NCBI RefSeq assembly: GCF_003131185.1
Contig: NZ_QFFU01000027.1
Location: 1 to 64,000, forward strand
Length of the DNA: 64,000 nucleotides
Reading direction: 5' to 3'
Origin: Pseudomonas ovata
GTDB lineage: Bacteria; Pseudomonadota; Gammaproteobacteria; Pseudomonadales; Pseudomonadaceae
In this document: piece by piece, positions 44,956 to 52,968 of the stretch
Layout of the letters: every line of letters starts with the position of its first letter
How positions within the stretch are numbered: the stretch's first letter is position 1
Notes under the pieces: generated by a model
Seen by the model: the letters and a program-made list of their open reading frames with translations, nothing else
What the model was told of the DNA's origin: nothing
Database searches by the model: none
Translations under genes and position numbers: made by a program

Positions 44956-45648
44956 ATGAGCGATTTTGTCTTTACCCCCGTTGCACAACCCAGCCTGCCG
45001 ATTGCCGGCAGCACGCAGCGCTTTCCGGTCAGCCGGGTGTTCTGCCTGGGCCGCAACTACCCTTGGAGCGACGCCCAGGGCCAGGCTCGCGGTGTGCCGT
45101 TGTTCTTCATGAAACCGGCCAGTTCAGTGGTCGAGGTCGGCAGCGAGATCGCCTACCCGGTGCAGACCGAAGAGTTCTGCCACGAGATCGAACTGGTCGT
45201 GGCCATCGGCACCGGCGGCGCCGACATCCCTGAAAGCCTGGCGCTGGAACACGTCTGGGGCTATGCCGCCGGCCTGGACCTGACCCGTCGCGATCAGCAG
45301 CGCGTTGCCAAACAGGCCGGTCTGCCGTGGGAAGGCGCCAAGGCCTTCGATGCCTCGGCCCCGATCACCGCCATTCAGCCGGTCAGCGCCCAGGGCCATG
45401 CCGAGCAGGGCGCAGTGTGGCTCAAGGTCAACGGCACCGAACGCCAGCGCTCGCACCTGCAAAGCCAGCTGTGGTCGGTGGCGGAAATCGTCAGCCACCT
45501 GTCGCGCAGCGTCACCCTGTTGCCGGGTGACCTGATCATGACCGGCACCCCGGAAGGCGTGGCAGCCCTGGAGCCGGGCGACGTGATCAGCGCCGGCATT
45601 GAAGGGGTCGGCAGCCTTGAAGTTCGCGTGGGCCAACGAGCGGCCTGA
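44956..45648 (+). CDS. fumarylacetoacetate hydrolase family protein
   Basis: This 230-residue single-domain FAH protein has the entry segment RVFCLGRNYPWSDA, metal-binding FCHEIELVVAIG and YAAGLDLTRRDQQ. The C-terminal LLPGDLIMTGTPEGVAALEPGD is also typical. Members are Mg-dependent C-C bond hydrolases or decarboxylases acting on acylpyruvates or 2,4-diketo acids. Start 44956 (MSDFVFTP) is preferred over the GTG at 44947. A hairpin AAAGCGGT/ACCGCTTT lies in the upstream gap. With the SDR behind it, a diketo-acid cleavage step releasing pyruvate is plausible. Confidence 0.9.
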   Translation: MSDFVFTPVAQPSLPIAGSTQRFPVSRVFCLGRNYPWSDAQGQARGVPLFFMKPASSVVEVGSEIAYPVQTEEFCHEIELVVAIGTGGADIPESLALEHVWGYAAGLDLTRRDQQRVAKQAGLPWEGAKAFDASAPITAIQPVSAQGHAEQGAVWLKVNGTERQRSHLQSQLWSVAEIVSHLSRSVTLLPGDLIMTGTPEGVAALEPGDVISAGIEGVGSLEVRVGQRAA

Positions 45649-45686
45649 AACGCTCGATCAGACAGCGCATCACCAGGAGAACAACA

Positions 45687-46451
45687 ATGTCCAATAACCC
45701 CTCTTTGAAAATTGCCCTGGTCACCGGGGCCGGCAGTGGCATCGGCAAGGCCGTGGCCCTGGGCCTGCTGCAGGACGGCTACACCGTGGTCCTGGCCGGG
45801 CGCCGCCTGGAGCCTTTGCTGGGCGTCGCCGAACAGGCCGCCGCCCAGGGCTGGCAGGCGCTGCCGGTGGTCACCGATGTGCGCGACCCGGCCAGCGTCA
45901 AGGCGCTGTTCGCCACGGTCGAGGAGCGCTTTGGCCGCCTCGATGTGATCTTCAACAACGCGGGCGTCAACGCCCCGGCCGTGCCGGTTGACGAACTGCC
46001 GCTGGAGAACTGGGACAACGTCATCGCCACCAACGTCAACGGCGTGTTCCTGTGCTGCCGCGAGGCCTTCGGCCTGATGCGCCGCCAGCAGCCACAAGGC
46101 GGACGGATCATCAACAACGGCTCGATTTCCGCGCACTCGCCACGCCCGTTCACTTCGCCCTACACCGCCAGCAAACATGCGGTGCTGGGCCTGACCAAAG
46201 CCCTGGCGCTGGACGGTCGCGAGTTCGACATCGCCGTCAGCCAGATCGACATCGGCAACGCCCTGACCGAGCTGTCCGAGCGCATGACCCGTGGCGTGCG
46301 CCAGGCCAATGGTGAAATTGCCGTGGAGCCAATGGTGGATGTGCAGCACATCGCTGATGCCGTGCGCTACATCGCTAGCCTGCCGCTGTCGGCCAACGTC
46401 CTGAACATGACCGTCATGGCCACCAAGATGCCCTTCGTCGGCCGCGGCTGA
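45687..46451 (+). CDS. short-chain dehydrogenase/reductase
   Basis: This 254-residue classical SDR has cofactor loop TGAGSGIGKAVAL, NNAG at about residue 91, the catalytic Ser in NNGSISAHSP and Tyr-x3-Lys in SPYTASKHAV. The arginine after the first strand (AGRR) hints at NADP, but this is not decisive. AGGAG lies upstream of the ATG. Lying between FAH hydrolase and D-2-hydroxyacid dehydrogenase genes, it probably oxidises a hydroxy group of a sugar-acid intermediate. Confidence 0.93.
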   Translation: MSNNPSLKIALVTGAGSGIGKAVALGLLQDGYTVVLAGRRLEPLLGVAEQAAAQGWQALPVVTDVRDPASVKALFATVEERFGRLDVIFNNAGVNAPAVPVDELPLENWDNVIATNVNGVFLCCREAFGLMRRQQPQGGRIINNGSISAHSPRPFTSPYTASKHAVLGLTKALALDGREFDIAVSQIDIGNALTELSERMTRGVRQANGEIAVEPMVDVQHIADAVRYIASLPLSANVLNMTVMATKMPFVGRG

Positions 46452-46587
46452 CCCACCCCAAATCGATCCCGTAGGACCGGCTTCAGCCGGGAATGCAGAT
46501 ACCGCCCGTTCGCACCATGGACGGGCAGGGCGGTGAGCTGCCCGAGCGGTTCTACGAGGATGCATCCCATTGTCTGCGAGGTACGCC

Positions 46588-47544
46588 ATGAAACCCGAAG
46601 TCCTGCAACTGAGCCCGATCCTGATCCCCGAAATCCGCGAGCGCCTCGCCGAACTGTTCGTGATCCGCCCCTATTACCAGCAGGCCGACAAGGCCGCCTA
46701 CCTGGCCGAACATGGCCCCAATATCCGTGGCGTCATCACCGGCGGCCACACCGGCATCACCCGTGCGGTGCTCTCGCAACTGCCGCGCGTGGAAGTGGTG
46801 GCGGTCAATGGCGTGGGCACCGATGCCGTCGACCTGGCCTATTGCCGCGACCTGGGCATTCACGTGACCGCGACCATCGGTGCACTGACCGACGATGTTG
46901 CCGACCTGGCCATCGGCCTGTTGATCTCGGCCTGCCGTGGCCTGTGCACCAGCGACCGTTATGTACGCACCGGCCAGTGGCAACACAGCCCGACGCCGTT
47001 GGCACCGCTGCCGCTGGCCCGGCAATTCAGCGGCATGCGCATCGGCATCGTCGGCCTGGGCCGGGTCGGCCGTGCGGTGGCGACCCGGGCGGCGGCTTTC
47101 GGTTGCCCGATCAGCTACACCGACCTGCAACCGCTGGCGGATGTGGATTACCGGTTTGTGGCCGACCTTACCGAGCTGGCCCGTGACAGCGACGCGCTGA
47201 TCCTGGCCGCCGCTGCCGACAGCGGCAAGGCCATCGTCGATGCCCGGGTACTGGACGCCCTGGGCGAGGAGGGCTACCTGATCAACGTCGCCCGCGGCAA
47301 GCTGATCAATGAAGACGACCTGGTGGCCGCCCTCAAGGCCGGCCGCATCGCCGGCGCCGGGCTGGACGTCTTCGTTGACGAACCCCGCGTGCCCGAGGTG
47401 TTGTTCAACAACGAAACCGTCGTGCTGCAACCGCACCGCGCCAGCGCCACGGTCCAGACCCGCACACGCATGGGCGAAATGGTCATCGCCAGCCTGGTCG
47501 ACACCTTTGCCGGGCGCAAACCCAATGCCTGCGTGACCGGCTGA
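46588..47544 (+). CDS. D-2-hydroxyacid dehydrogenase (NAD(P)-dependent)
   Basis: This 318-residue enzyme has GIVGLGRVGRAVATRAAA and the catalytic Arg (NVARGKLINEDDL), Glu (LDVFVDEPR) and His (VLQPHRASAT). It is clearly a paralogue of the enzyme at 39875; both share TDDVADLAIGLL-like and IAGAGLDVFVDEP-like blocks. I chose the ATG at 46588 because GAGG lies 8 bases upstream, rather than the TTG at 46570. A REP-like GGACCGGCTTCAGCCGGGA separates it from the SDR gene, so it may be the last gene of the operon or have its own promoter. Confidence 0.9.
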   Translation: MKPEVLQLSPILIPEIRERLAELFVIRPYYQQADKAAYLAEHGPNIRGVITGGHTGITRAVLSQLPRVEVVAVNGVGTDAVDLAYCRDLGIHVTATIGALTDDVADLAIGLLISACRGLCTSDRYVRTGQWQHSPTPLAPLPLARQFSGMRIGIVGLGRVGRAVATRAAAFGCPISYTDLQPLADVDYRFVADLTELARDSDALILAAAADSGKAIVDARVLDALGEEGYLINVARGKLINEDDLVAALKAGRIAGAGLDVFVDEPRVPEVLFNNETVVLQPHRASATVQTRTRMGEMVIASLVDTFAGRKPNACVTG

Positions 47545-47561
47545 AAGCGTTTTTTGCCCGA

Positions 47562-47593
47562 CACCGCCTTGTGGAAGGTGCGCCAAGGCGGTG
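47562..47593 (+). terminator. hairpin after the hydroxyacid dehydrogenase operon
   Basis: CACCGCCTTG and CAAGGCGGTG form a perfect 10-bp stem 18 bases behind the stop. There is no T-run after it, so it may act as a terminator or as an mRNA 3' stabiliser. Confidence 0.55.
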
Positions 47594-47659
47594 CTGTGTC
47601 AGTGACTCAAGGCGAGCGCTTATCAAAAAATGAAATAACTCACTGATTTCCCAGGTCCT

Positions 47660-47690
47660 TGTGGGAGGCGGCTTGCCGGCGACAAAGCCA
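47660..47690. repeat. single REP element
   Basis: GTGGGAGGCGGCTTGCCGGC is a typical Pseudomonas REP core. It lies in the 281-bp gap before the Rhs genes. The rest of the gap is AT-rich and shows no gene. Confidence 0.8.
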
Positions 47691-47825
47691 TATAGGCAGC
47701 ATACTTGTAGGGTTCTACCGTCCCTATCATGGCCAGTAGAGCCGCTTCAGATTCAATAAAATCTATAGTCTTGTGTCTGGCGCGACTTCAAACAGCCGAA
47801 ACGCTGAATAGCGGTTAAAAATACA

Positions 47826-48836
47826 TTACGAACTGAATCCATTAGGGTACTGGCGCAAGGTTTGGGTAATGACAATCAATTTTTCATGCTCACTCCGAGC
47901 CCTGAAAAATCGACGACTCAGCGTTGTCTTGGGGTTGCGCACCAATGCACTGAGCTTTTTATCGGTGAAGAGGGGGTGATTGTCGGGCAGCTTTGGCCAG
48001 TGTCTAGCAGTTGGAAGCGCAGAAGCGGCCATTTCAGCGAGGGATTTTGGGGCGTTGATTTTCAGATAGTCTGCAGCCATTTCAACAGTATTCACTTGCT
48101 GGGGCGTCAAAGGGCCTTGTTTGGGCGGAAGCGTCGACATAGGTGATGTGTCTACGAGCGTTGTTCTGTTGCCTATTTTTACAATGTTACCATTCATGTC
48201 GTTGACGGCTGGCGCACGAGTCGAGAGCTGTTGTGTGTTTTGTTGAAGACGGCTTCTGATGTTCAGGCGTGCTCTAAATGAGCGCCATAGTCTTGCCATC
48301 AGGGGAATGTGACCTGTAGGGTCGAAGTAATTAGTCGGATCCCCCATGCAATACCCATACGCATTCAGACCACCCTCCCAAAACGGGCTCAAGCTGTCCG
48401 GGCTGTTGAACCGCATCAGCACCGGATTGAACGCTCGATAGCCATTGCCCAGCAGATAATGCCCGGTCACCGGGTCAAGCCGTTCACCATTGAACCCTGG
48501 CAAGGGCAAAGACGCATGCAGCGGATGGCGCAGGCCGTAAGGCAGATAGGCAAATCCTTGTGGCTGCCCTGCACTCAGGGCATGTATCACCGAACCTGGC
48601 GCGTCAGTGGCGAGCAGCATCCCTTCACCTTGGCCTGACGCCAGCCGCCGCTGCGCCAGTAACAGGTCGGGCGTCTGCAGCCATGAAGTCTGCACTGCGC
48701 CCTGGATTTCTGTGCTCAGGCGGTTCAGGCGATAGAAGCCATGCGTATCTTGCTGGCCGAGCGGCGAACACCCGACCAGCCGGTCAATCGGATCGTAGTG
48801 ATAACGGCACAGCAGCTCGGGTTTTGGGCGGGTCAT
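47826..48836 (-). CDS. short Rhs-core protein with unique C-terminal domain (copy 1)
   Basis: This 336-residue protein has the Rhs-associated core in residues 1-176 (CRYHYDPIDRLVG, GFNGERLDPVTGHYLLGNGYRAFNPVL, RFNSPDSLSPF, ending DPTGH). The remaining 160 residues match neither neighbouring copy and no domain I know. In Rhs proteins the core ends at such a motif and the variable tail is usually a toxin. The long beta-barrel shell is absent, so this is a stand-alone core gene, as is common in Pseudomonas. The ATG at 48836 is chosen by alignment with the other copies; a GTG at 48878 with AGGAG close by is an alternative. No signal peptide. Confidence 0.8.
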   Translation of the reverse strand: MTRPKPELLCRYHYDPIDRLVGCSPLGQQDTHGFYRLNRLSTEIQGAVQTSWLQTPDLLLAQRRLASGQGEGMLLATDAPGSVIHALSAGQPQGFAYLPYGLRHPLHASLPLPGFNGERLDPVTGHYLLGNGYRAFNPVLMRFNSPDSLSPFWEGGLNAYGYCMGDPTNYFDPTGHIPLMARLWRSFRARLNIRSRLQQNTQQLSTRAPAVNDMNGNIVKIGNRTTLVDTSPMSTLPPKQGPLTPQQVNTVEMAADYLKINAPKSLAEMAASALPTARHWPKLPDNHPLFTDKKLSALVRNPKTTLSRRFFRARSEHEKLIVITQTLRQYPNGFSS

Positions 48837-49179
48837 GGGCAGTGGCCTTGAGCGCGAACAGGTGTACTCAGTTTTCACGTTCTCCTGACCCTTGCCTACC
48901 TGACAAAAATGATAGTTTGTAAAGCAGATCCTGATCAGCCAGCTCATCGCCTTGTATCAAACTTGCAGTGCACACCGATGCCTGCTGCGGGCGCAGGAAC
49001 GTGAGTGTTAACGTTTGCTGTGCGTGAATATGTCAGGGATTGAAAATAACGGGCTTATAAGAGAAGGGCAACCTGTCGTTGAATCGGTCCGGCCAACGCA
49101 TTTTTATCATTCTGAACGGGCCGTTGTATTCGTCTGTGTCGTCCGACAGTCTCTTGCGTGTCTGAAGTTTTCCTGGACG
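48837..49179. other. gap between Rhs copies 1 and 2
   Basis: I find no ORF here that could encode an immunity protein. The segment 48837-48920 closely matches 50188-50270 upstream of copy 2 (both encode VKTEYTCSRSRPLP-like sequence in frame). The duplication that made copies 1 and 2 therefore included about 90 bp of upstream DNA. The segment also contains an AT-rich half, 48985-49130. Confidence 0.55.
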
Positions 49180-50187
49180 TCAGCGCTGCCTGTGACGGAG
49201 ATGAGGCCCGGCGTCGCTGCGCGATGAGGTTGATGCGACGCGTCTTACCTGCTTGCCTGAGAGGAGGGAAACGTTTGAATTCAAGCTGCTTATCGAGCTA
49301 CTGGCATAAGACGCTGTGTCAAAAGAACTTGAAGGGGGGCTACTGCCCGAGGGTAAAGCCTTTATTAATGCCTTTTTGTAATGGTCGATAAAGCGCTGAG
49401 GGACGGGCCTCGTGCTTTCATAGCTGGGCTTGAACAGATTGTTCATGCTGGAGTTTTTTCTGCTCGCAAGTAGGGGTTGAGCGCGGCTTAAGTCGAGCCT
49501 GCTACTCAATGAGGGCGTCAATGATCGTTGATTTTCAATTATCGTTGGCCTGCTCAGCGGCTCATCAAATGAATAGATTTTGAGCTTGGTAAGCATCACG
49601 TTGTTTGAACGATGGGCACTGAGGCCAAGGGCCGCTTTGATAGAGCTGAATAACCCCGCATGCCCCGTCGGATCCACCCGATTTACCGGATCCCCCGCGC
49701 AATACGCATACGCATTCACCCCACCTTCCCCAAACGGACTCAAGCTGTCCGGGCTGTTGAACCGCATCAATACCGGATTGAAGGCCCGATAGCCATTGCC
49801 CAGCAGGTAATGCCCGGTCACCGGGTCAAGCCGTTCGCCATTGAAACCTGGCAGGGGCAAGGACCCTGAGTCTGGATGGCGCATGCCATAAGGCAGATAG
49901 GCAAACCCGTGTTGCTGCCCCGCACTCAAGGCATGTATCACCGAGCCTGGCGCGTTCGTGGCGAGCAACAGGCTTTCATCTTGGTCTGCCGCCACTCGCC
50001 GTTGCGCCAGTAACAGATCGGGCGTCTGTAGCCATGAAGTCTGTAACGCCCCCTGGATTTCTGTGCTCAGGCGGTTGAGGCGATAGAAGCAATGCGTATC
50101 GTGCTGGCCGAGCGGCGAACACCCTGCCAGCCGGTCAATCGGGTCGTAGTGATAACGGCACTGCAGTTCGGGTTTTGGGCGGGTCAT
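49180..50187 (-). CDS. short Rhs-core protein with Ser-rich C-terminal tail (copy 2)
   Basis: This 335-residue protein has the same core as its neighbours (residues 1-176, RFNSPDSLSPFGEGGVNAYAYC and DPTGH). Its tail is Ser-rich and low-complexity (SSPPSSSFDTASYASSSISSLNSN) and ends in a basic stretch RSDAGPHLRHRQR. I recognise no toxin motif; the tail may be a degraded or unusual domain. The start is set by alignment to MTRPKPEL at 50187; the frame is open upstream to 50367 without a better Shine-Dalgarno. Confidence 0.75.
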   Translation of the reverse strand: MTRPKPELQCRYHYDPIDRLAGCSPLGQHDTHCFYRLNRLSTEIQGALQTSWLQTPDLLLAQRRVAADQDESLLLATNAPGSVIHALSAGQQHGFAYLPYGMRHPDSGSLPLPGFNGERLDPVTGHYLLGNGYRAFNPVLMRFNSPDSLSPFGEGGVNAYAYCAGDPVNRVDPTGHAGLFSSIKAALGLSAHRSNNVMLTKLKIYSFDEPLSRPTIIENQRSLTPSLSSRLDLSRAQPLLASRKNSSMNNLFKPSYESTRPVPQRFIDHYKKALIKALPSGSSPPSSSFDTASYASSSISSLNSNVSLLSGKQVRRVASTSSRSDAGPHLRHRQR

Positions 50188-50380
50188 GGGCAGCGGCCTT
50201 GAGCGCGAACAGGTGCACTCAGTTTTCACGTTCTCTTGGCCCTTGCCCACCTGATAAAATGATAGTTCCACTCCGTCGCTTTTAAACAGATGTTGACAGC
50301 ACATCGCAGCATCGTAAGTCCGTGCAATCAGAATGAATGGTCGAAAGACGGTGGCGCCAGCAGGCAAGGCATGTATGTGT

Positions 50381-51469
50381 TCAAAGGGGGCTGAAAGTAA
50401 CAGGCCTGTAAATGTTTTTTCTGCGTGAAAATAAAGACCTGAAAGGTTCTTTTTTGTAAGCTGTTATGCCTTCTTGGTACTCATAGGCGCCGCTGGAAAG
50501 TTTTCGAATACTGTCTGACTGCGTCGCAATGAGATTTTCAATGTCGACCGGACTTAGATTTGTATGAACAAGACCGTCATAGCCTTTGGTCAGGCGGCCA
50601 CTCACTTTTGAGAACTCACTGGCAAAGGAGTTTTCTGCCCCGGCGCCAGAGAAGCACAGGAGTAGTTTGACTTTGTCTGCGCTGTGGACTTCTACACCCG
50701 CTTGCATTGCCCGATTATAAAGTGCGCGTGGGGTTAATGCGTTACCCCCTGACATGGCAAGGTGCATGGGCTCGAAGCCCGCTGGCGGCTCAGCGGTGCC
50801 ATGACCGAGAAACCCTATGACTTTGGTTTTGGAAGCGCTTTTCTCAAAGCTGAAAATACCGTCTGCAATTTTTCTGATATTGGTAGCGGGCTGGGTGGCT
50901 TTTACAGGATTAATCCATGCCCTGATCCGTTTGAAAAAACTTGGTAAATGTCCCGTCGGATCCACCCGGTTCACCGGATCCCCCACGCAATACGCATACG
51001 CATTCAATCCACCCTCCCCAAACGGACTCAAGCTGTCCGGGCTGTTGAACCGCATCAATACCGGGTTGAAGGCCCGGTAGCCATTGCCCAGCAGATAATG
51101 CCCGGTCACCGGATCAAGCCGCTCGCCATTGAACCCTGGCAGAGACGCGGAGTCTGGATGGCGCATGCCGTAAGGCAGATAGGCAAACCGGTGTTGCTGT
51201 CCTGCATTCAAGGCATGCATCACCGAACCTGGCGGATCAGTGGCAAGCAATAGGCTTTCACCTTGTCCTGCCGCCAGCCGCTGTTGAGCCAGTAACAGAT
51301 CGAGTGCCCGTAGGCATGAAGTCTGCACCGCCCTCTGGATTTCCGTGCTCAGGCGGTTCAGGCGATAGAAGCAATGCACATCGCGCTGGCCAACCGGCGA
51401 ACACCCGGCCAGCCGGTCAATCGGGTCGTAGTGATAACGGCACAGCCATTCAGGCGTTAGATGGGTCAT
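50381..51469 (-). CDS. short Rhs-core protein with caspase-like C-terminal domain (copy 3)
   Basis: This 362-residue protein has the shared Rhs core in residues 1-174 (ending DPTGH) and a distinct tail. The tail has KVIGFLGHGTAEP with His223 and VKLLLCFSGAGAENSFASEF with Cys272, each at the end of a hydrophobic strand. That His-Gly then Cys layout is seen in clan CD cysteine peptidases such as C80 and caspase-like effectors, so a protease or self-cleaving toxin domain is possible. I recall Stv-type adhesin/effector domains with a similar layout. The start MTHLTPEW lacks a good Shine-Dalgarno. The gap of 193 bp to copy 2 has no ORF. Confidence 0.8.
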   Translation of the reverse strand: MTHLTPEWLCRYHYDPIDRLAGCSPVGQRDVHCFYRLNRLSTEIQRAVQTSCLRALDLLLAQQRLAAGQGESLLLATDPPGSVMHALNAGQQHRFAYLPYGMRHPDSASLPGFNGERLDPVTGHYLLGNGYRAFNPVLMRFNSPDSLSPFGEGGLNAYAYCVGDPVNRVDPTGHLPSFFKRIRAWINPVKATQPATNIRKIADGIFSFEKSASKTKVIGFLGHGTAEPPAGFEPMHLAMSGGNALTPRALYNRAMQAGVEVHSADKVKLLLCFSGAGAENSFASEFSKVSGRLTKGYDGLVHTNLSPVDIENLIATQSDSIRKLSSGAYEYQEGITAYKKEPFRSLFSRRKNIYRPVTFSPL

Positions 51470-51555
51470 AGGCAGCGGTCATGGGCGTGGGGCAGATGCC
51501 CTCAGGTTCACCCGTTATCCCGGCCTTGCCTACCTGTCAGAACTGCCAGGCCCTA

Positions 51556-51695
51556 GGCTCTGTACGTAAAGTGGCTGCGCTCGGCCATGCTGCGTTAAAA
51601 ATCGACTCGCAATGCTCATTGACACGTGTCAACTGTGCTTGCTCGCCGTTTTTTGCCTTGCCTGACCTTCGCTCACCGACTTTTCGTACAGAGCC
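51556..51695. mobile_element. MITE-like non-coding element with 17-bp terminal inverted repeats
   Basis: The 140-bp segment is bounded by GGCTCTGTACGTAAAGT (51556-51572) and ACTTTTCGTACAGAGCC (51679-51695), inverted with a single mismatch. Both ends are flanked by TA, a possible target duplication. Inside are no ORFs. The ends look like those of an insertion sequence, so it is probably moved in trans. Its right end falls on the stop codon of the GlxA-type pseudogene. Confidence 0.72.
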
Positions 51696-52606
51696 TAAAG
51701 ATCCAGCCCCACCGGCTCCGCCTGCCAGTCGGCCTTGAACCGTTCCACTTCATGCCGGCGCTTGCGGTAGGAGTAGGGGGTCTCGCCGTATTGCTTGCGA
51801 AACCACAGGATGAAGTGCGAGGCATCGGAAAAGCCGCAGCCCAGGGCAATGGTGGTGATGTTCTGGCTGGTGTTGACCAGCAGGCGCCGGGCGTGGTCCA
51901 GGCGCAGTTTGCGCCAGTAATTGGCCGGCGGTTCCTGGGTGTTGGCCACGAACTCACGGTGCAACTGGCGCGGCTGACCCGGTCGTTTTCGTAGATGCTC
52001 GGCGGGGCGCCGGCCTGCTCCCGGGTGTCGGTCTGGGCCTCGACCAGCAGGTATTCCAGGCCTTTCTGCGTTCGTACCGCGCCGCAGTGGCGGCTGATCA
52101 GGCTGGCGGCCAGGTCGATGGCGGTGCCGCCAGGGCAGGTGATGATGCCGCCGTCGTCGACATAGCTCTTGTCCAGCACCGCCGTGGCGCCCGGGAACAG
52201 CGTCTTGAATTCGTCGAGGATGGTGAAGTGCACCGCGCAGCGCTTGCCGTCGAGCAGCCCGGCCTTGCCCAGCACGAACGAGGCCGAGCACAGGGCGATG
52301 ATCGGCACCTTGGCCGCATGCAGGTCACGCAATGCGTCGAGCAGCCATTGCGGCGGGTTGCGGGTTTCGCCCATCAGGCCGCCGGCGATCACGATGTAGT
52401 CGTACTGCGCCCAGACATTGAGCGGCTTGGTGGGCGAGATCGGCATGCCGCAACTGGCGGTCACCGGCTCGTCCAGGCAGGTCATCCAGTCCCACTGGCA
52501 ATGCACCTGCTGGCTGCGGAATGACTTGTCGGCGGCAAAGCGCAGCGAGTCGACCAGGCCCGCCACCGGCACCAGGGTGTTCACGAGTGATCGTCACGAG
52601 CGGCAT
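51695..52606 (-). pseudogene. GlxA-family AraC-type regulator, broken by deletions
   Basis: The DJ-1/PfpI-like domain is readable (IIALCSASFVLGKAGLLDG, HFTILDEFKTLFPGA, GGIITCPGGTAIDLAASLIS). After YENDRVSR the frame jumps to RQLHREFVANTQEPPANYWRKLRLDHARRLL in another frame. The first helix of the AraC-type HTH, which family members have between these points (about 25-35 residues), is missing. The N-terminus is also disturbed: MPLVTIT and VAGLVDSLRFAADKSF lie in different frames. I read this as at least one deletion with frameshift. The TAG stop at 51695-51697 touches the MITE-like element. Confidence 0.82.
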
Positions 52607-52751
52607 GGTAATGATCAATTTGCCCACCGCCGGCGTCGACTATCACGTGCCGTTCGGCGGCAACGGCGCTTCCAGCCTGGGCGCACGCGAGCAGGGCACC
52701 CACGCACGGCATTTATTCACCCGGGTCAAAACCGCTTATCAGTTGGCCTGA
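52596..52751 (+). pseudogene. 3' remnant of an aldehyde dehydrogenase gene
   Basis: The frame reads SGMVMINLPTAGVDYHVPFGG, then GASSLGAREQG and VKTAYQLA before a TGA. This is the usual C-terminus of 2-ketoglutarate semialdehyde (2,5-dioxovalerate) dehydrogenases. The other roughly 450 residues are missing; the frame joins the start region of the GlxA pseudogene instead. It marks a deletion junction near 52585-52605. Confidence 0.8.
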
Positions 52752-52815
52752 GCACTGTTACTTTCTATGTCGGGGGCGCGTCTACGCTCCATGTGCTTTA
52801 TGACACCTAACCTCG

Positions 52816-52925
52816 GTAGGAGCGCGCTCTGCCCGCGACCGGCTGCGTCAGCAGTCGTAAATTTGTGGCGTTTCACACATTTTGCGAGCGCTAGCGCACT
52901 CGGTCGCGGGCAAGCGCGCTCCTAC
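52816..52925. repeat. REPIN-like inverted repeat, inverted orientation
   Basis: Arms TAGGAGCGCGCTCTGCCCGC (from 52817) and GCGGGCAAGCGCGCTCCTA (to 52924) flank the shared spacer in the opposite orientation to the copies at 30114 and 41902 (GGCTGCGTCAGCAGTCGTAA...GCGAGCGCTAGCGCACTCGG). It lies just before the acetolactate synthase gene, ending 44 bp upstream. Confidence 0.9.
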
Positions 52926-52968
52926 GGGGGTGTCTGCTTTTTACAACCAACCAATGATGAGGAGCATC

